In this document: positions 33,359-40,517 of the stretch, one piece after another
Layout of the letters: the number at the start of each line of letters is the position of its first letter
Numbering within the stretch: the stretch's first letter is position 1
Assembly (NCBI GenBank): GCA_022566735.1
Contig: JADFIG010000001.1
Coordinates: forward strand, 1 to 64,000
Source of the DNA: Pseudomonadota bacterium
Lineage (GTDB): Bacteria; Pseudomonadota; Gammaproteobacteria; Burkholderiales; Burkholderiaceae_C
Length of the DNA stretch: 64,000 bases
Direction: 5' to 3'
Program-made: the position numbers and the translations under genes
The notes under the pieces: model-generated
What the model saw: only the letters and a program-made list of their open reading frames with translations
What the model was told of the DNA's origin: nothing
The model's database searches: none

Positions 33359-34183
33359 TTACTCGGCGCGGCGGAAGGAGCCGCGCACCACGGTGATGTG
33401 CTCGTTGCCGAGCTCCTTGGTGACGATGTCCGCCAGTTCGTTGGCCATCTCCTGCACATGCAACTGCAGGCGCTGCATGCGCAGCACCAGGCGGGGCTTG
33501 TCGTCGCCGGTCAGGATGCCGACGCGCAGCACGAAGGTGCGCTCGGGCAGGCCCTCGAACGGGATGGTCTTGAAGTACACCAGCTCGGGCAGCGGCTCCA
33601 CGCTCGACGCGGTCACTTGCTCGAAGGCACTGGCCGTGTCGCTGAAGTTCTGGGTGGTGCTTTCCAGCTTGCGGGCCGACTCGATGGTGATCTTGCGCAA
33701 CGCGGCGATGGCCTTGCCGGGCTGCAGCTCGTCGGCGCCCTGGTAGAACGTCACGCAGTCGTTCCAGTCTTCCAGGAACTCGGCGGCCTCCTTCTGGTTC
33801 AGCGGCTTGCCGTTGATACCCAGCAGGGCATCGAAGGCCGCCGACTTCACCAGCGCCAGCACGCCCTGGTTGTCGCCGTGGCCGGGGGCTTCCTGGGTGC
33901 CCAGGTTCAGCACAGCGCGGGCGCTCATGTCGTCGCCCACGAATACGGTGGCGCCGTTCTCGGCGTGGGCCTCGGTGTAGGCGCAGAAGCTGTCGATGCA
34001 CGACGTGGACATGGTGCCGCGCTGGCGACGACGTTGAGGCGCCATGGCTTCAATGTCGTGCAGCTTGAACTTCTCAGGCAAAGCGAGAAGAGACAGGCCG
34101 TCGAATGCGGTACTGATGGAGGTGTCTGCCGCTTTGATGGCTTCGGCCTGCTGCAGCAGGTTGATGGCTTCTTCAGAGATCAA
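33359..34183 (-). CDS. DUF2303 family phage protein
   Basis: The 274-residue protein MISEEAINLLQQAEAIKAAD matches the DUF2303 (YfdQ-like) group of phage early proteins. Useful landmarks are SFCAYTEAHAENGATVFVGD and EFLEDWNDCVTFYQG in the middle and RTFVLRVGILTGDDKPRL near the end. The function is not known; homologues sit in recombination or replication operons. It is encoded between the DGR and a further small early gene. Confidence 0.85.
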   Translation of the reverse strand: MISEEAINLLQQAEAIKAADTSISTAFDGLSLLALPEKFKLHDIEAMAPQRRRQRGTMSTSCIDSFCAYTEAHAENGATVFVGDDMSARAVLNLGTQEAPGHGDNQGVLALVKSAAFDALLGINGKPLNQKEAAEFLEDWNDCVTFYQGADELQPGKAIAALRKITIESARKLESTTQNFSDTASAFEQVTASSVEPLPELVYFKTIPFEGLPERTFVLRVGILTGDDKPRLVLRMQRLQLHVQEMANELADIVTKELGNEHITVVRGSFRRAE

Positions 34184-34219
34184 TTCAGGCTCCTGTGGAG
34201 TTGGGTGAGTGGTGCAGGC

Positions 34220-34588
34220 TCAGGCCTGCTGGGTGGTGGAGGGCTTGGTTTCGAAAAGCAGGGTCTGCGTCTCGGGCACGAGGGACAGGCGACCGTTCTT
34301 GCCGACGTGCAGCACGGTGTCGCGGCTGTCTTCCTCGCTGACCTTGCCGCCCGAGGTGGGGCGGCTGAACTTCAGGAGGTGGCTGCAGCTGACCTGGCTG
34401 GTGCCGGCGATCTTCTTGAGCTGGAACTTGACGGTGACCTCGCCCACCTTGTCGTGGTCGACCACGGCCGCGGCGGCCTGGCTCAGGGCCACGGACAACT
34501 TGCGCTCGAAGACGCCGGCGTCCAGGTCGGACAGGAACTCGCTGACGTCGGTGGCAGCGGATGCGAACTGCTGAGGTGCGGTGCTCAT
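34220..34588 (-). CDS. Hypothetical phage early protein
   Basis: This 122-residue soluble protein pairs with the DUF2303 gene, as in related prophages. The middle (VSEFLSDLDAGVFERKLSVA, VGEVTVKFQLKKIAGTSQV) predicts beta strands after an N-terminal helix. I do not recognise a function. Confidence 0.75.
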   Translation of the reverse strand: MSTAPQQFASAATDVSEFLSDLDAGVFERKLSVALSQAAAAVVDHDKVGEVTVKFQLKKIAGTSQVSCSHLLKFSRPTSGGKVSEEDSRDTVLHVGKNGRLSLVPETQTLLFETKPSTTQQA

Positions 34589-34627
34589 GGATGGCTCCTT
34601 GTTGAGCGGGTTGGGAATGGAGATCGG

Positions 34628-34894
34628 TCAGCGCATGGCCTTGCGGTGCTCGGCAACGCGGCGTTCAGCCCAGTCGGCCATGAGCAGTTGGGAAACGGTC
34701 AGTCGCCCCTTGAAGCCGCCGTTCTTGCGACGTGCATCGCGCAGCTGCTGCCGCGAGCTGATGCCGCCGCTGCAGCTGTACTTGCCCGTGAGCGTCAGGC
34801 GCTGCACGTGGCGGCGGTGGGCTGCCCGGCGAGCGCGGTACGCTTCGGTGGTTTCATTGACCCCGCGTTCGGGGTTGAAGGGTTTGGCGTTCAT
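34628..34894 (-). CDS. Hypothetical basic phage protein
   Basis: The 88-residue protein MNAKPFNPERGVNETTEAYR is rich in Arg (YRARRAAHRRHVQRL) and may bind nucleic acid. A segment GKYSCSGGISSRQQLRDARRK follows. No family recognised. Confidence 0.65.
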   Translation of the reverse strand: MNAKPFNPERGVNETTEAYRARRAAHRRHVQRLTLTGKYSCSGGISSRQQLRDARRKNGGFKGRLTVSQLLMADWAERRVAEHRKAMR

Positions 34895-34925
34895 TGGCGA
34901 ATTCCTTGTTGAGCGGTTGGTGAAA

Positions 34926-35039
34926 TCAGCGCAGGCCCGCGTTGAAAGCGGCTGCAGCTGCGAGACACAGGAGCACGCCGCACATGCGAGGCGCCCCGAA
35001 CAGCTGGCACAGGCCAGCCAGGGTGAGAAAGGTGACCAT
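34926..35039 (-). CDS. Small hydrophobic phage peptide
   Basis: A 37-residue frame (MVTFLTLAGLCQLFGAPRMC) is hydrophobic in both halves and would span the membrane once or twice. It is supported by its position in a packed operon and by filling an otherwise empty 150-base gap. No family recognised. Confidence 0.45.
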   Translation of the reverse strand: MVTFLTLAGLCQLFGAPRMCGVLLCLAAAAAFNAGLR

Positions 35040-35045
35040 GTGGAT

Positions 35046-35501
35046 TCAGGCGGTGACGATGTGGGTGCCCGGCTTGCGCGAGGTGTCGCGCAGCAGGGCC
35101 TGGATGCGTTTTTCAGTGAGGCGATGGCAGCGAATCACCGTGCGCGCCGGCAGCGCGTTGATGGCGCCCGCGTAGTCCTCCAGCAGCGCGCGCACACCCT
35201 GGGCCTCGCCCGGCTGCAGCTTCAGCAGACCGCCAGCCTCGTACCTGGCGCTGCACTCGCCCATGGCCTGGATGACGTCACCGATCAGCCCCGCCGGGTC
35301 GGCGACCTCGCCCATGGCGATCAGCACCTCCAGCAGGTTCACTGCGTCGCTCACGTAGCGCCAGTGGTCCGGCTCGGCGTTGTCACCCTCCATGGCCTCC
35401 AGGCCAGCCCACATGCGGGACAGCTGGAAGTGGCGCTTCTCGTGCGGCAGGGGTTCGGTGGTGCTGGCCAGCAGCTCGTCCCAAAGCGTGTACGTGGCCA
35501 T
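35046..35501 (-). CDS. Hypothetical phage early protein
   Basis: The 151-residue soluble protein MATYTLWDELLASTTEPLPH is mostly helical (HWRYVSDAVNLLEVLIAMGE) with an Arg-rich C-terminus. ATG 35501 overlaps the upstream stop by one base (TGATG). Its pattern resembles proteins that accompany phage recombination genes, but I cannot assign a function. Confidence 0.7.
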   Translation of the reverse strand: MATYTLWDELLASTTEPLPHEKRHFQLSRMWAGLEAMEGDNAEPDHWRYVSDAVNLLEVLIAMGEVADPAGLIGDVIQAMGECSARYEAGGLLKLQPGEAQGVRALLEDYAGAINALPARTVIRCHRLTEKRIQALLRDTSRKPGTHIVTA

Positions 35502-35737
35502 CACGCCTCCTGGGCCTTGAAGGCGTTGCTGTTGTCGCGGGTGGCGCGCTTGCGGGCCTTCTTGACGGCCTCGGCGCGGCGTGGCTTGGCATTGGCCGCA
35601 TGGCCCTTGGCCATGGCCTCGGCGCGCTGCTTGCGGGCGGCAGAATCGGCGGCCATCGCGTCAGCGATCACGGGCACATACCCGCCGGGCTGACCAGGCC
35701 AGACCGCGGTGTAAGCGTTGGGCTTGGGCTTGCTCAT
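35501..35737 (-). CDS. Small basic phage protein
   Basis: The 78-residue protein MSKPKPNAYTAVWPGQPGG has a Lys/Arg/Ala-rich C-terminal half (AKPRRAEAVKKARKRATRD), likely nucleic-acid binding. Its start overlaps the stop of the dNMP kinase gene by ATGA; its stop overlaps the next start. Function unknown. Confidence 0.65.
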   Translation of the reverse strand: MSKPKPNAYTAVWPGQPGGYVPVIADAMAADSAARKQRAEAMAKGHAANAKPRRAEAVKKARKRATRDNSNAFKAQEA

Positions 35738-36321
35738 GCGAAGCCTTCCAGCGCCATGTGGGCCAGCACGGTCAGGTGCAGCTTGTCGCACCGGGCGCGC
35801 AGCGCGGGCAGGTCGCCATCGTTCAGCAGCACGTGCTCGATGCCATCGACCAAATGCTCCGATTCGTGGGCGCGCACCGGCTCAACGTTGGGTCGCTGCA
35901 CGTGCGCCAGGATGCCGCCCTGCAGCCTGATCCAGTCCGCCTCGGACTGGAAGCGCACGTCGGTCATGATCAGCACCTGGGGCATGCGGTGCAGCTCGGC
36001 CAGCGCAAGCAGGCGCTGCTCCACCAGGTTGACCCAGAAGTCACGGCCCATGTGCGCGCGGCCCCACTCGGTGCCCAGCGTCTGCGCCAGCTTGCGGTAG
36101 CTTGCGCCGCTGAAGCCTGGCACGGCCGTCTCTTTCAGGGCCCGCTCGGTCATGTAGTGCATGGGTACGCCCATGGCGTTCAGGCCAGCGCGGATCGGAT
36201 CTGCGAACGCCATGCGGCGCACCTTTTTCTGGCGTGCCGACAAGGCCTCGTCCAGGAATTGGGCGGCAGTGTCCTTGCCTGAGCCAGCAAAGCCGACCAG
36301 GCCGATGATGAAAGTCTTCAT
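35734..36321 (-). CDS. Phage deoxynucleoside monophosphate kinase
   Basis: The 195-residue P-loop kinase begins MKTFIIGLVGFAGSGKDTAA, an intact Walker A. MAFADPIRAGLNAMG and LIMTDVRFQSEADWI resemble the phage dNMP kinase family. It would phosphorylate deoxynucleotides for phage DNA synthesis or modification, which fits an early operon that also encodes a methyltransferase. Four-base overlaps link it to its neighbour. Confidence 0.8.
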   Translation of the reverse strand: MKTFIIGLVGFAGSGKDTAAQFLDEALSARQKKVRRMAFADPIRAGLNAMGVPMHYMTERALKETAVPGFSGASYRKLAQTLGTEWGRAHMGRDFWVNLVEQRLLALAELHRMPQVLIMTDVRFQSEADWIRLQGGILAHVQRPNVEPVRAHESEHLVDGIEHVLLNDGDLPALRARCDKLHLTVLAHMALEGFA

Positions 36322-36325
36322 GGTG

Positions 36326-36646
36326 TCAGGCCGCAGCGGGCTCGTGGAATGACGGCGCCACCGGGCGCTCGACGTGGCGCACGCCCTGCAGCTTCAGCAC
36401 CCAGCGGTTGCCCAGGCGGCCGCGGGTCAGGCCCGTGCCATGAGCCACCACGTTGGTGCCAGCGCGCAGCTGCGCCGCGGCCTTGCTTGCGGCAAAGCTC
36501 GCTGATGGGCCCATGCCGAAGCTCTGCTCGACGTAGATGGGCTCGCCCTGCTGGTCGATCAGCAGCACCACCACGAACTGGCCGTGGCCGTGCATGCGGA
36601 CGTGGCCGGCCTCGCGCAGTGGGCCTTCGATGCGGATCGTGCTCAT
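36326..36646 (-). CDS. Hypothetical phage protein
   Basis: The start at 36646 gives 106 residues, MSTIRIEGPLREAGHVRMHG, with strand-rich segments (QFVVVLLIDQQGEPIYVEQS, LGNRWVLKLQGVRHVERP) that could form a small OB-like barrel. It ends four bases before the kinase start. Function unknown; single-stranded DNA binding is only a guess from fold pattern and context. Confidence 0.65.
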   Translation of the reverse strand: MSTIRIEGPLREAGHVRMHGHGQFVVVLLIDQQGEPIYVEQSFGMGPSASFAASKAAAQLRAGTNVVAHGTGLTRGRLGNRWVLKLQGVRHVERPVAPSFHEPAAA

Positions 36647-36810
36647 CGGGCACCTCCGCACGCGGCAGCGGCCACCACCAACAAGGTGACGAACAGCACG
36701 CCGGTGATGACGCGCACCACGATGCGATCGGGGCCCAGGTCTTGCCATGGCCGCGTGGGGATGGGTTCGCGGCTGACCAACAGCCCGTGGATGCCTGGGG
36801 TGCGGGTCAT
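36643..36810 (-). CDS. Small membrane protein
   Basis: A 55-residue protein (MTRTPGIHGLLVSREPIP) has one hydrophobic segment near the C-terminus (VITGVLFVTLLVVAAAA). It overlaps both neighbours by four bases, so it is a coupled operon member. Function unknown. Confidence 0.55.
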   Translation of the reverse strand: MTRTPGIHGLLVSREPIPTRPWQDLGPDRIVVRVITGVLFVTLLVVAAAACGGAR

Positions 36811-37241
36811 GCCACCACCCCCATCTGGCCTTCCCGGGTGATGCCGATCGTGGCACCAGTGCTCTCCTGCAACGCGTTGGCAGCGTTCTGCCACATCTCG
36901 GCGCAGTCATCTGCCCACGCGAGTTCGCTTTTGAGTCGCTCAATTTCGGCGCTCTGCTGGTCCACCAGCTCGGCCAGCGCAGCGGCATGCTCGCGCAGGT
37001 GCTCCAGTTCCCAGGCATCGAGCTTGCGCTGGATGGCCTTGAGCTCTTCGACAGCCGACGGCTTTGCGGGGCGGCAAGCCAGGCCCCACGCAATGCTGCG
37101 CGGGTTGACGTTGCGCACTTCGCCTGTCAGCAGGATGCGCAAACGCACGCTGTCGAGCGCCGGGTAATTGCCCAGCACCTCAGCCAGCTTGTAGGTGATG
37201 CTGCCGCCCGGGGCGGCGTAGCGAACGCTGACGATCTGCAT
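36807..37241 (-). CDS. Hypothetical coiled-coil phage protein
   Basis: The 144-residue protein MQIVSVRYAAPGGSITYKLA has a strand-rich first half and a coiled coil (AALAELVDQQSAEIERLKSE) in the second. ATG 37241 overlaps the upstream stop (TGATG) and is preferred to an in-frame GTG nine bases upstream. Function unknown. Confidence 0.65.
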   Translation of the reverse strand: MQIVSVRYAAPGGSITYKLAEVLGNYPALDSVRLRILLTGEVRNVNPRSIAWGLACRPAKPSAVEELKAIQRKLDAWELEHLREHAAALAELVDQQSAEIERLKSELAWADDCAEMWQNAANALQESTGATIGITREGQMGVVA

Positions 37242-37435
37242 CACAGCCACCCTGCCCAGGCCTTGAGCGCCTTGAAGGCGTACACCAGCGCGGTGATCGT
37301 GGCGGCGGTGGAGATCGCGGGCAGCGCCAGGACGCAGAACGTCTCAAGGCGGATTGCGGCGATGCAGGGGCCGTCATCGGCCTCGATGTCAGCCTGGCTC
37401 AGTGGCGCTTGGCTGCTGGTTGTTGCGTGGGACAT
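37241..37435 (-). CDS. Small membrane protein, first gene of the leftward operon
   Basis: A 64-residue protein (MSHATTSSQAPLSQADIEAD) has a C-terminal hydrophobic segment (FCVLALPAISTAATITALVY). GGAGGTG lies just before its ATG. It starts the leftward early operon about 32 bases after the predicted transcription start. The function is unknown; a superinfection or membrane role is possible. Confidence 0.65.
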   Translation of the reverse strand: MSHATTSSQAPLSQADIEADDGPCIAAIRLETFCVLALPAISTAATITALVYAFKALKAWAGWL

Positions 37436-37473
37436 CGTTCACCTCCATGCACCTTTCTTGGTGCGACGGGGCG

Positions 37474-37502
37474 ATTGAACCACAGTTAAACAACGCAGTC
37501 AA
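37474..37502 (-). promoter_or_regulatory. Leftward early promoter with repressor operator
   Basis: On the minus strand -35 TTGACT (37502-37497) and -10 TTCAAT (37479-37474) are spaced by 17 bases. The -10 lies inside the 14-mer AACTGTGGTTCAAT (37487-37474), identical to the site at 38697-38710. A facing copy AACTGCGGTTCAAT lies at 37501-37514, forming a large dyad. Repressor binding would shut off the early operon that includes the integrase and DGR. Confidence 0.75.
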
Positions 37503-37514
37503 CTGCGGTTCAAT
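37501..37514 (+). promoter_or_regulatory. Facing operator, possible lipoprotein promoter
   Basis: AACTGCGGTTCAAT differs in one base from the other strong operators. TTCAAT (37509-37514) could be a -10 for the lipoprotein gene, with a weak TTAAAC 17 bases upstream. Confidence 0.5.
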
Positions 37515-37587
37515 AGAAGTCTGAAAAAATCGTGTCCAACAGGTGCCACGGCGTCGAAGTTGTGGCCCGTAAGCGAGGGCAGTGGGA

Positions 37588-38007
37588 ATGACAAGCTTTT
37601 GGCTCCGATTGATGGCACTCGTTGTGGTGGCTGCGCTGGCTGCTTGCTCTGGGAAGAGTGAACAAGAAGTTCAACCCGCTTTGACGCCAGATGATGCTGT
37701 AGTGTTAAGAGACAACATGCCGGCATGTGTTTCAGCCGCAGACTTGGTCCGTTTTGCCGAGCACTACTCTCGTAAAGAGTACACGGCTGCGTGGCACACC
37801 AAGCCGCGTGAACCACTGTGCGCTTCGGACGAAGAAGCAAGCAACAAACAAAGATGGACCGTGCTGTACGTTAAGGCGCCGCTGGTTGCAATCGCAATCA
37901 CCAAAGAAAAAGACTATGAGCAGCACTTGGAACTGAACAGCGGCAGATACAAGCTCACCTACTTCACCACCCAAGAATGGCTTGAGCGCATAGAAGATAG
38001 AAAATGA
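37588..38007 (+). CDS. Prophage lipoprotein, possible lysogenic-conversion gene
   Basis: The 139-residue protein MTSFWLRLMALVVVAALAAC has a lipoprotein signal with lipobox LAAC and Ser-Gly after the Cys; the mature part is small and charged (EYTAAWHTKPREPLCAS, EKDYEQHLELNSG). Its DNA is visibly lower in GC than the flanking operons. It is on the opposite strand to the early operon, between the leftward promoter and the repressor, a usual place for morons expressed in lysogens. Superinfection exclusion is a guess. Confidence 0.75.
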   Translation: MTSFWLRLMALVVVAALAACSGKSEQEVQPALTPDDAVVLRDNMPACVSAADLVRFAEHYSRKEYTAAWHTKPREPLCASDEEASNKQRWTVLYVKAPLVAIAITKEKDYEQHLELNSGRYKLTYFTTQEWLERIEDRK

Positions 38008-38047
38008 TCCGCATGGTGGACATTCCAAAATGACGCGAATGTAGCGC

Positions 38048-38075
38048 TATTTAACATCTCGAAATAGCGGTATTA
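38048..38075. terminator. Stem-loop between convergent lipoprotein and repressor genes
   Basis: CGCTATTT and AAATAGCG around a 9-base loop form a symmetric hairpin near 38045-38075 in the gap between convergent genes. There is no long T run, so it is at best a weak or bidirectional terminator. The rest of the 173-base gap shows nothing recognisable. Confidence 0.4.
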
Positions 38076-38180
38076 CTTGCGCACTACGAAAATCGTGCGG
38101 CTTTGCCGTTGCGCGAGCGCTTCGCCCGGCAAAACGGACGATTGCGGAACCGGCGATCTTCGTGCAATGTCTAACGGGAG

Positions 38181-38648
38181 CTAGCCTGTGCCCATCTGTT
38201 TCCTGAGCCCTGAAGAGGCGCTCATGGATTGCAGTTCGTAAAGATCGCGGAAGGCGGCGTCTGCGGTTATCTCGCAGTCTGCCAGTTGCTGCATTATCTT
38301 TGAAGCTGCCGGCCTCAAAATCGGGTTCAGATCATTAATGAACCTGGCAATATTATGCACAAAGGAAGGTCCTGAGTTATATGTCGCTGCATTTTCAGCA
38401 GCTACATATAAAATTGCTTCACGACCAGTTACCAGCCAATCGACGGATTTACCGAGATACTTAGACAGTTGAATTGCGTTAAGGGCATCAAGCTTTGCTG
38501 TAGATGTGGTCGCTACTGTCCACTTCTTCGCTGCTTGGTATGAGACTCCGCAAGCTTCGGCGACATCCGTGATGGATGCGGCCTTGGGCTGCCGCTCACG
38601 CATTGCTGCGAGCAGTCTTTCACCGAACGTTCTTGCCATGTCAACCAT
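38181..38648 (-). CDS. CI-like phage repressor (HTH)
   Basis: The 155-residue protein has an N-terminal XRE-type helix-turn-helix (ITDVAEACGVSYQAAKKWTV). KYLGKSVDWLVTGRE is typical of phage repressors of this size. There is no S24 autocleavage domain; the C-terminal helical part probably dimerises. It is divergent from the Cro-like gene across a 68-base operator region. It likely binds the AACTGTGGTTCAAT sites and maintains lysogeny. Confidence 0.8.
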   Translation of the reverse strand: MVDMARTFGERLLAAMRERQPKAASITDVAEACGVSYQAAKKWTVATTSTAKLDALNAIQLSKYLGKSVDWLVTGREAILYVAAENAATYNSGPSFVHNIARFINDLNPILRPAASKIMQQLADCEITADAAFRDLYELQSMSASSGLRKQMGTG

Positions 38649-38669
38649 GGTTAATTTTCCCTCCCGCGC

Positions 38670-38710
38670 ATTGAACTAGGATTGTTTTTTGACCTGAACT
38701 GTGGTTCAAT
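38670..38710 (+). promoter_or_regulatory. Repressor/cro promoter and operator region
   Basis: On the plus strand TTGTTT (38682-38687) and TTCAAT (38705-38710) are 17 bases apart and form the cro promoter. Its -10 lies in AACTGTGGTTCAAT (38697-38710). On the minus strand a related but weaker site (38683-38670) contains TTCAAT as a probable -10 of the repressor promoter. Confidence 0.65.
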
Positions 38711-38716
38711 GCGCTG

Positions 38717-38935
38717 ATGCAAAAGAAGCGCGCAATTGAACTGCTTGGCGGCACCCTAGGAGCCGCTGCGGATGCCATTGGCATCACCTATCAAGCAGTA
38801 GAGAAGTGGCCGGACCCACTGCCGAAGCGCATTGAGGACCGTGTTGTCGCTGCAATTGCCCGCAAGCACTTGCCGCCAGAGCTCATCGGCATCGAAGACG
38901 CCCCAGCCATCGCGCAGGAGGCTGCCCATGGCTGA
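38717..38935 (+). CDS. Cro-like helix-turn-helix protein
   Basis: The 72-residue protein has an HTH of the YdaS/Cro type (LLGGTLGAAADAIGITYQAV, then EKWPDPLPKRIEDRV). The predicted transcription start coincides with the A of ATG 38717 and no ribosome-binding site is visible, so the mRNA may be leaderless. It would repress the repressor promoter and favour lytic growth. Confidence 0.8.
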   Translation: MQKKRAIELLGGTLGAAADAIGITYQAVEKWPDPLPKRIEDRVVAAIARKHLPPELIGIEDAPAIAQEAAHG

Positions 38936-39212
38936 TCCACAAGTCGATGCACGGAAGCTCGCCAAGCTGCTGCAATCCATCGGGTTGAGGTACGGCCTCG
39001 TTGTGGACGGCGCCGCTGGGGGGCTGACCCCTCTGACGGTGGAGTTGGCAGCCGAAGGGAATCAGTTTTCCCACGGCGTGCTCGCCTGCCTTGCTGAGAT
39101 TGTCCGATTCGTGGAGCAGCCTGCCTCAGGGGGCCAATCCTTGCGCGATCTGCTCCTTGAGCCACGCGGTCAGGATGTCGAAGGTCCAGGAGGCGGTCGG
39201 AGCGATGACTGA
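38928..39212 (+). CDS. Hypothetical phage protein
   Basis: A 94-residue frame MADPQVDARKLAKLLQSIG starts inside the end of the cro gene, a usual coupled overlap. The last 29 codons overlap the convergent DUF2513 gene and are Gly/Arg-rich, so the C-terminus may be recent or spurious. Function unknown. Confidence 0.5.
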   Translation: MADPQVDARKLAKLLQSIGLRYGLVVDGAAGGLTPLTVELAAEGNQFSHGVLACLAEIVRFVEQPASGGQSLRDLLLEPRGQDVEGPGGGRSDD

Positions 39213-39482
39213 CTTCTTCGCCTTTGCCCAGAGCGTGTCGGAGCGCGCGGCGTCCAGGAAGTCTGCGCCGTCCCACGTGAGCCGCATCACCACCGCTGGC
39301 GGTGGCTCGTTGCCCAAGTATGACTTCACCACCGCATCCACCAAGCCAGCGTCCTGCATCAGCTTGACGTGGAAGGCGAAGGTGTGCTGGTCGATGTTGG
39401 GTAGTTGGGTCAGCAATTCTCCTGGCTTCAGTGCTTCTGTCGCCATGGCAATGCTGCGGATCACATCTGGGTCTCTTTTCAT
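39126..39482 (-). CDS. DUF2513 protein, antisense in the rightward operon
   Basis: The 118-residue protein MKRDPDVIRSIAMATEALKP has the DUF2513 pattern, a winged-helix-like fold (HTFAFHVKLMQDAGLVDAVV, RLTWDGADFLDAARSDTLWA). The start at 39482 is chosen because it matches the family. It is transcribed against its neighbours and overlaps the preceding gene by 87 bases, which suggests independent, perhaps lysogenic, expression. Its role is not known. Confidence 0.75.
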   Translation of the reverse strand: MKRDPDVIRSIAMATEALKPGELLTQLPNIDQHTFAFHVKLMQDAGLVDAVVKSYLGNEPPPAVVMRLTWDGADFLDAARSDTLWAKAKKSVIAPTASWTFDILTAWLKEQIAQGLAP

Positions 39483-39763
39483 GGTCCTGTCCTGTGCTGA
39501 TGGTTGGGGTGAGAGCCGCCATCGTAAGACACAGGCCAGGGCCGCCATTTACCGCCCGCGCGCTGTCACCGCACTGCAGTCCCTGCGACAGCAGGCGCCT
39601 TTTCCCTCCCTGAAAGCGTGCCACTTGGTGGTGGCCTTGCAGTGCGAGGCGCGCGGGATTTTTCTTCGGGTGGCTTCGGTTCGTCATGAGCCCAAGTCTC
39701 CTTTTTTTGCCTGAAAACGGCACCCCTAGCCGCCCCTAACGATTAGGGGGAGTTGAGGAAGAC
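39483..39763. promoter_or_regulatory. Promoter region between DUF2513 and the replication genes
   Basis: These 281 bases have no convincing gene. CCCCTAA (39733-39739) and TTAGGGG (39743-39749) form a tight palindrome just before the GAGGA ribosome site of the gene at 39764, with a half-site CCCCTAG ten bases upstream. It may be an operator or an activator site. Confidence 0.45.
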
Positions 39764-40147
39764 ATGCAAGACAAGCTGTTTTTTGAGGACGAGTACGAAG
39801 CCCTCAACCTGATGATCAGCAACAGCGGCAAGACCGCCAAGGAGCTGGCCGTCTTCTTGTTTCCTCACCTGAAGATGGACTCGGCCTATGCTCGGCTCAA
39901 GGCGTGCCTGAACCCGGAAAAGGACGAGCGCTTGACCTTCGGCCAGATCATTGCCGCCATGAAGTTCTGCGAGCGCTACGAGCCGCTCATGTACGCCTGC
40001 GATGAGACCCTGCACGCGCGCCCGGACCGCCGCGCTCCCAAAGATGAAGAGGTGCGCCTGGTCGAGGCCATGAACAGCGCCTCGTCGATGCTGGCCAAGG
40101 CCATGAAGCAGCTGGAAGTGCTGCGCCAGCAAGGGGCTGCAGCATGA
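39764..40147 (+). CDS. Phage CII-like / regulatory protein
   Basis: The 127-residue protein has a helical N-terminus (MQDKLFFEDEYEALNLMISN) and LFPHLKMDSAYARLKACLNP, DERLTFGQIIAAMKFCERYE, a pattern shared by small DNA-binding regulators next to phage replication genes. The C-terminal helix could oligomerise. A good GAGGA site precedes it. It overlaps the next gene by ATGA. CII-like function is inferred from position only. Confidence 0.6.
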   Translation: MQDKLFFEDEYEALNLMISNSGKTAKELAVFLFPHLKMDSAYARLKACLNPEKDERLTFGQIIAAMKFCERYEPLMYACDETLHARPDRRAPKDEEVRLVEAMNSASSMLAKAMKQLEVLRQQGAAA

Positions 40148-40446
40148 GGCCCCGCGGCGAGATCCGCGCGGCCCTGAGCGCCGCCGCCCTGGCCATGTCT
40201 CCTGTGGCTGAAGCGCGGGACTTCACCTACCTGGAACTGGCGGCCACGGCCCAGGTAGGGCAAGACGTAGCTCGAGTCACCACCAAGAACATGGTCCGTG
40301 ATGGCGAATTGGTGCCTGCGGGATTCCGTCAGGTGCCCGGCATCAAGCGCCCACTTCGCACCTACGTGGTGGGCCATGCGGCCAACGATGCCAATGCACA
40401 GATGTGCCTGGGCACAGCTTTGCGCGGCTGGGTCACCAGCCTCTGA
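40144..40446 (+). CDS. Small winged-helix-like phage protein
   Basis: The 100-residue protein MRPRGEIRAALSAAALAMSP reads as a winged helix (TYLELAATAQVGQDVARVTT, KNMVRDGELVPAG). It is translated by overlap with the preceding gene and lies directly before the primase/helicase, so a replication-initiator accessory role is plausible. Confidence 0.6.
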   Translation: MRPRGEIRAALSAAALAMSPVAEARDFTYLELAATAQVGQDVARVTTKNMVRDGELVPAGFRQVPGIKRPLRTYVVGHAANDANAQMCLGTALRGWVTSL

Positions 40447-40517
40447 ACCACCTATGTGCCATGCACAGCCGACTGCGCGTCGGGTGGCTGGCTGCCCCCT
40501 TTTGAAAGACCTCACGC

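Noticed and set aside
39490..39723. Minus-strand frame beginning MTNRSHPKKNPARL
   Set aside because: It has no ribosome-binding site or family similarity and would run through the DUF2513 gene in another frame.
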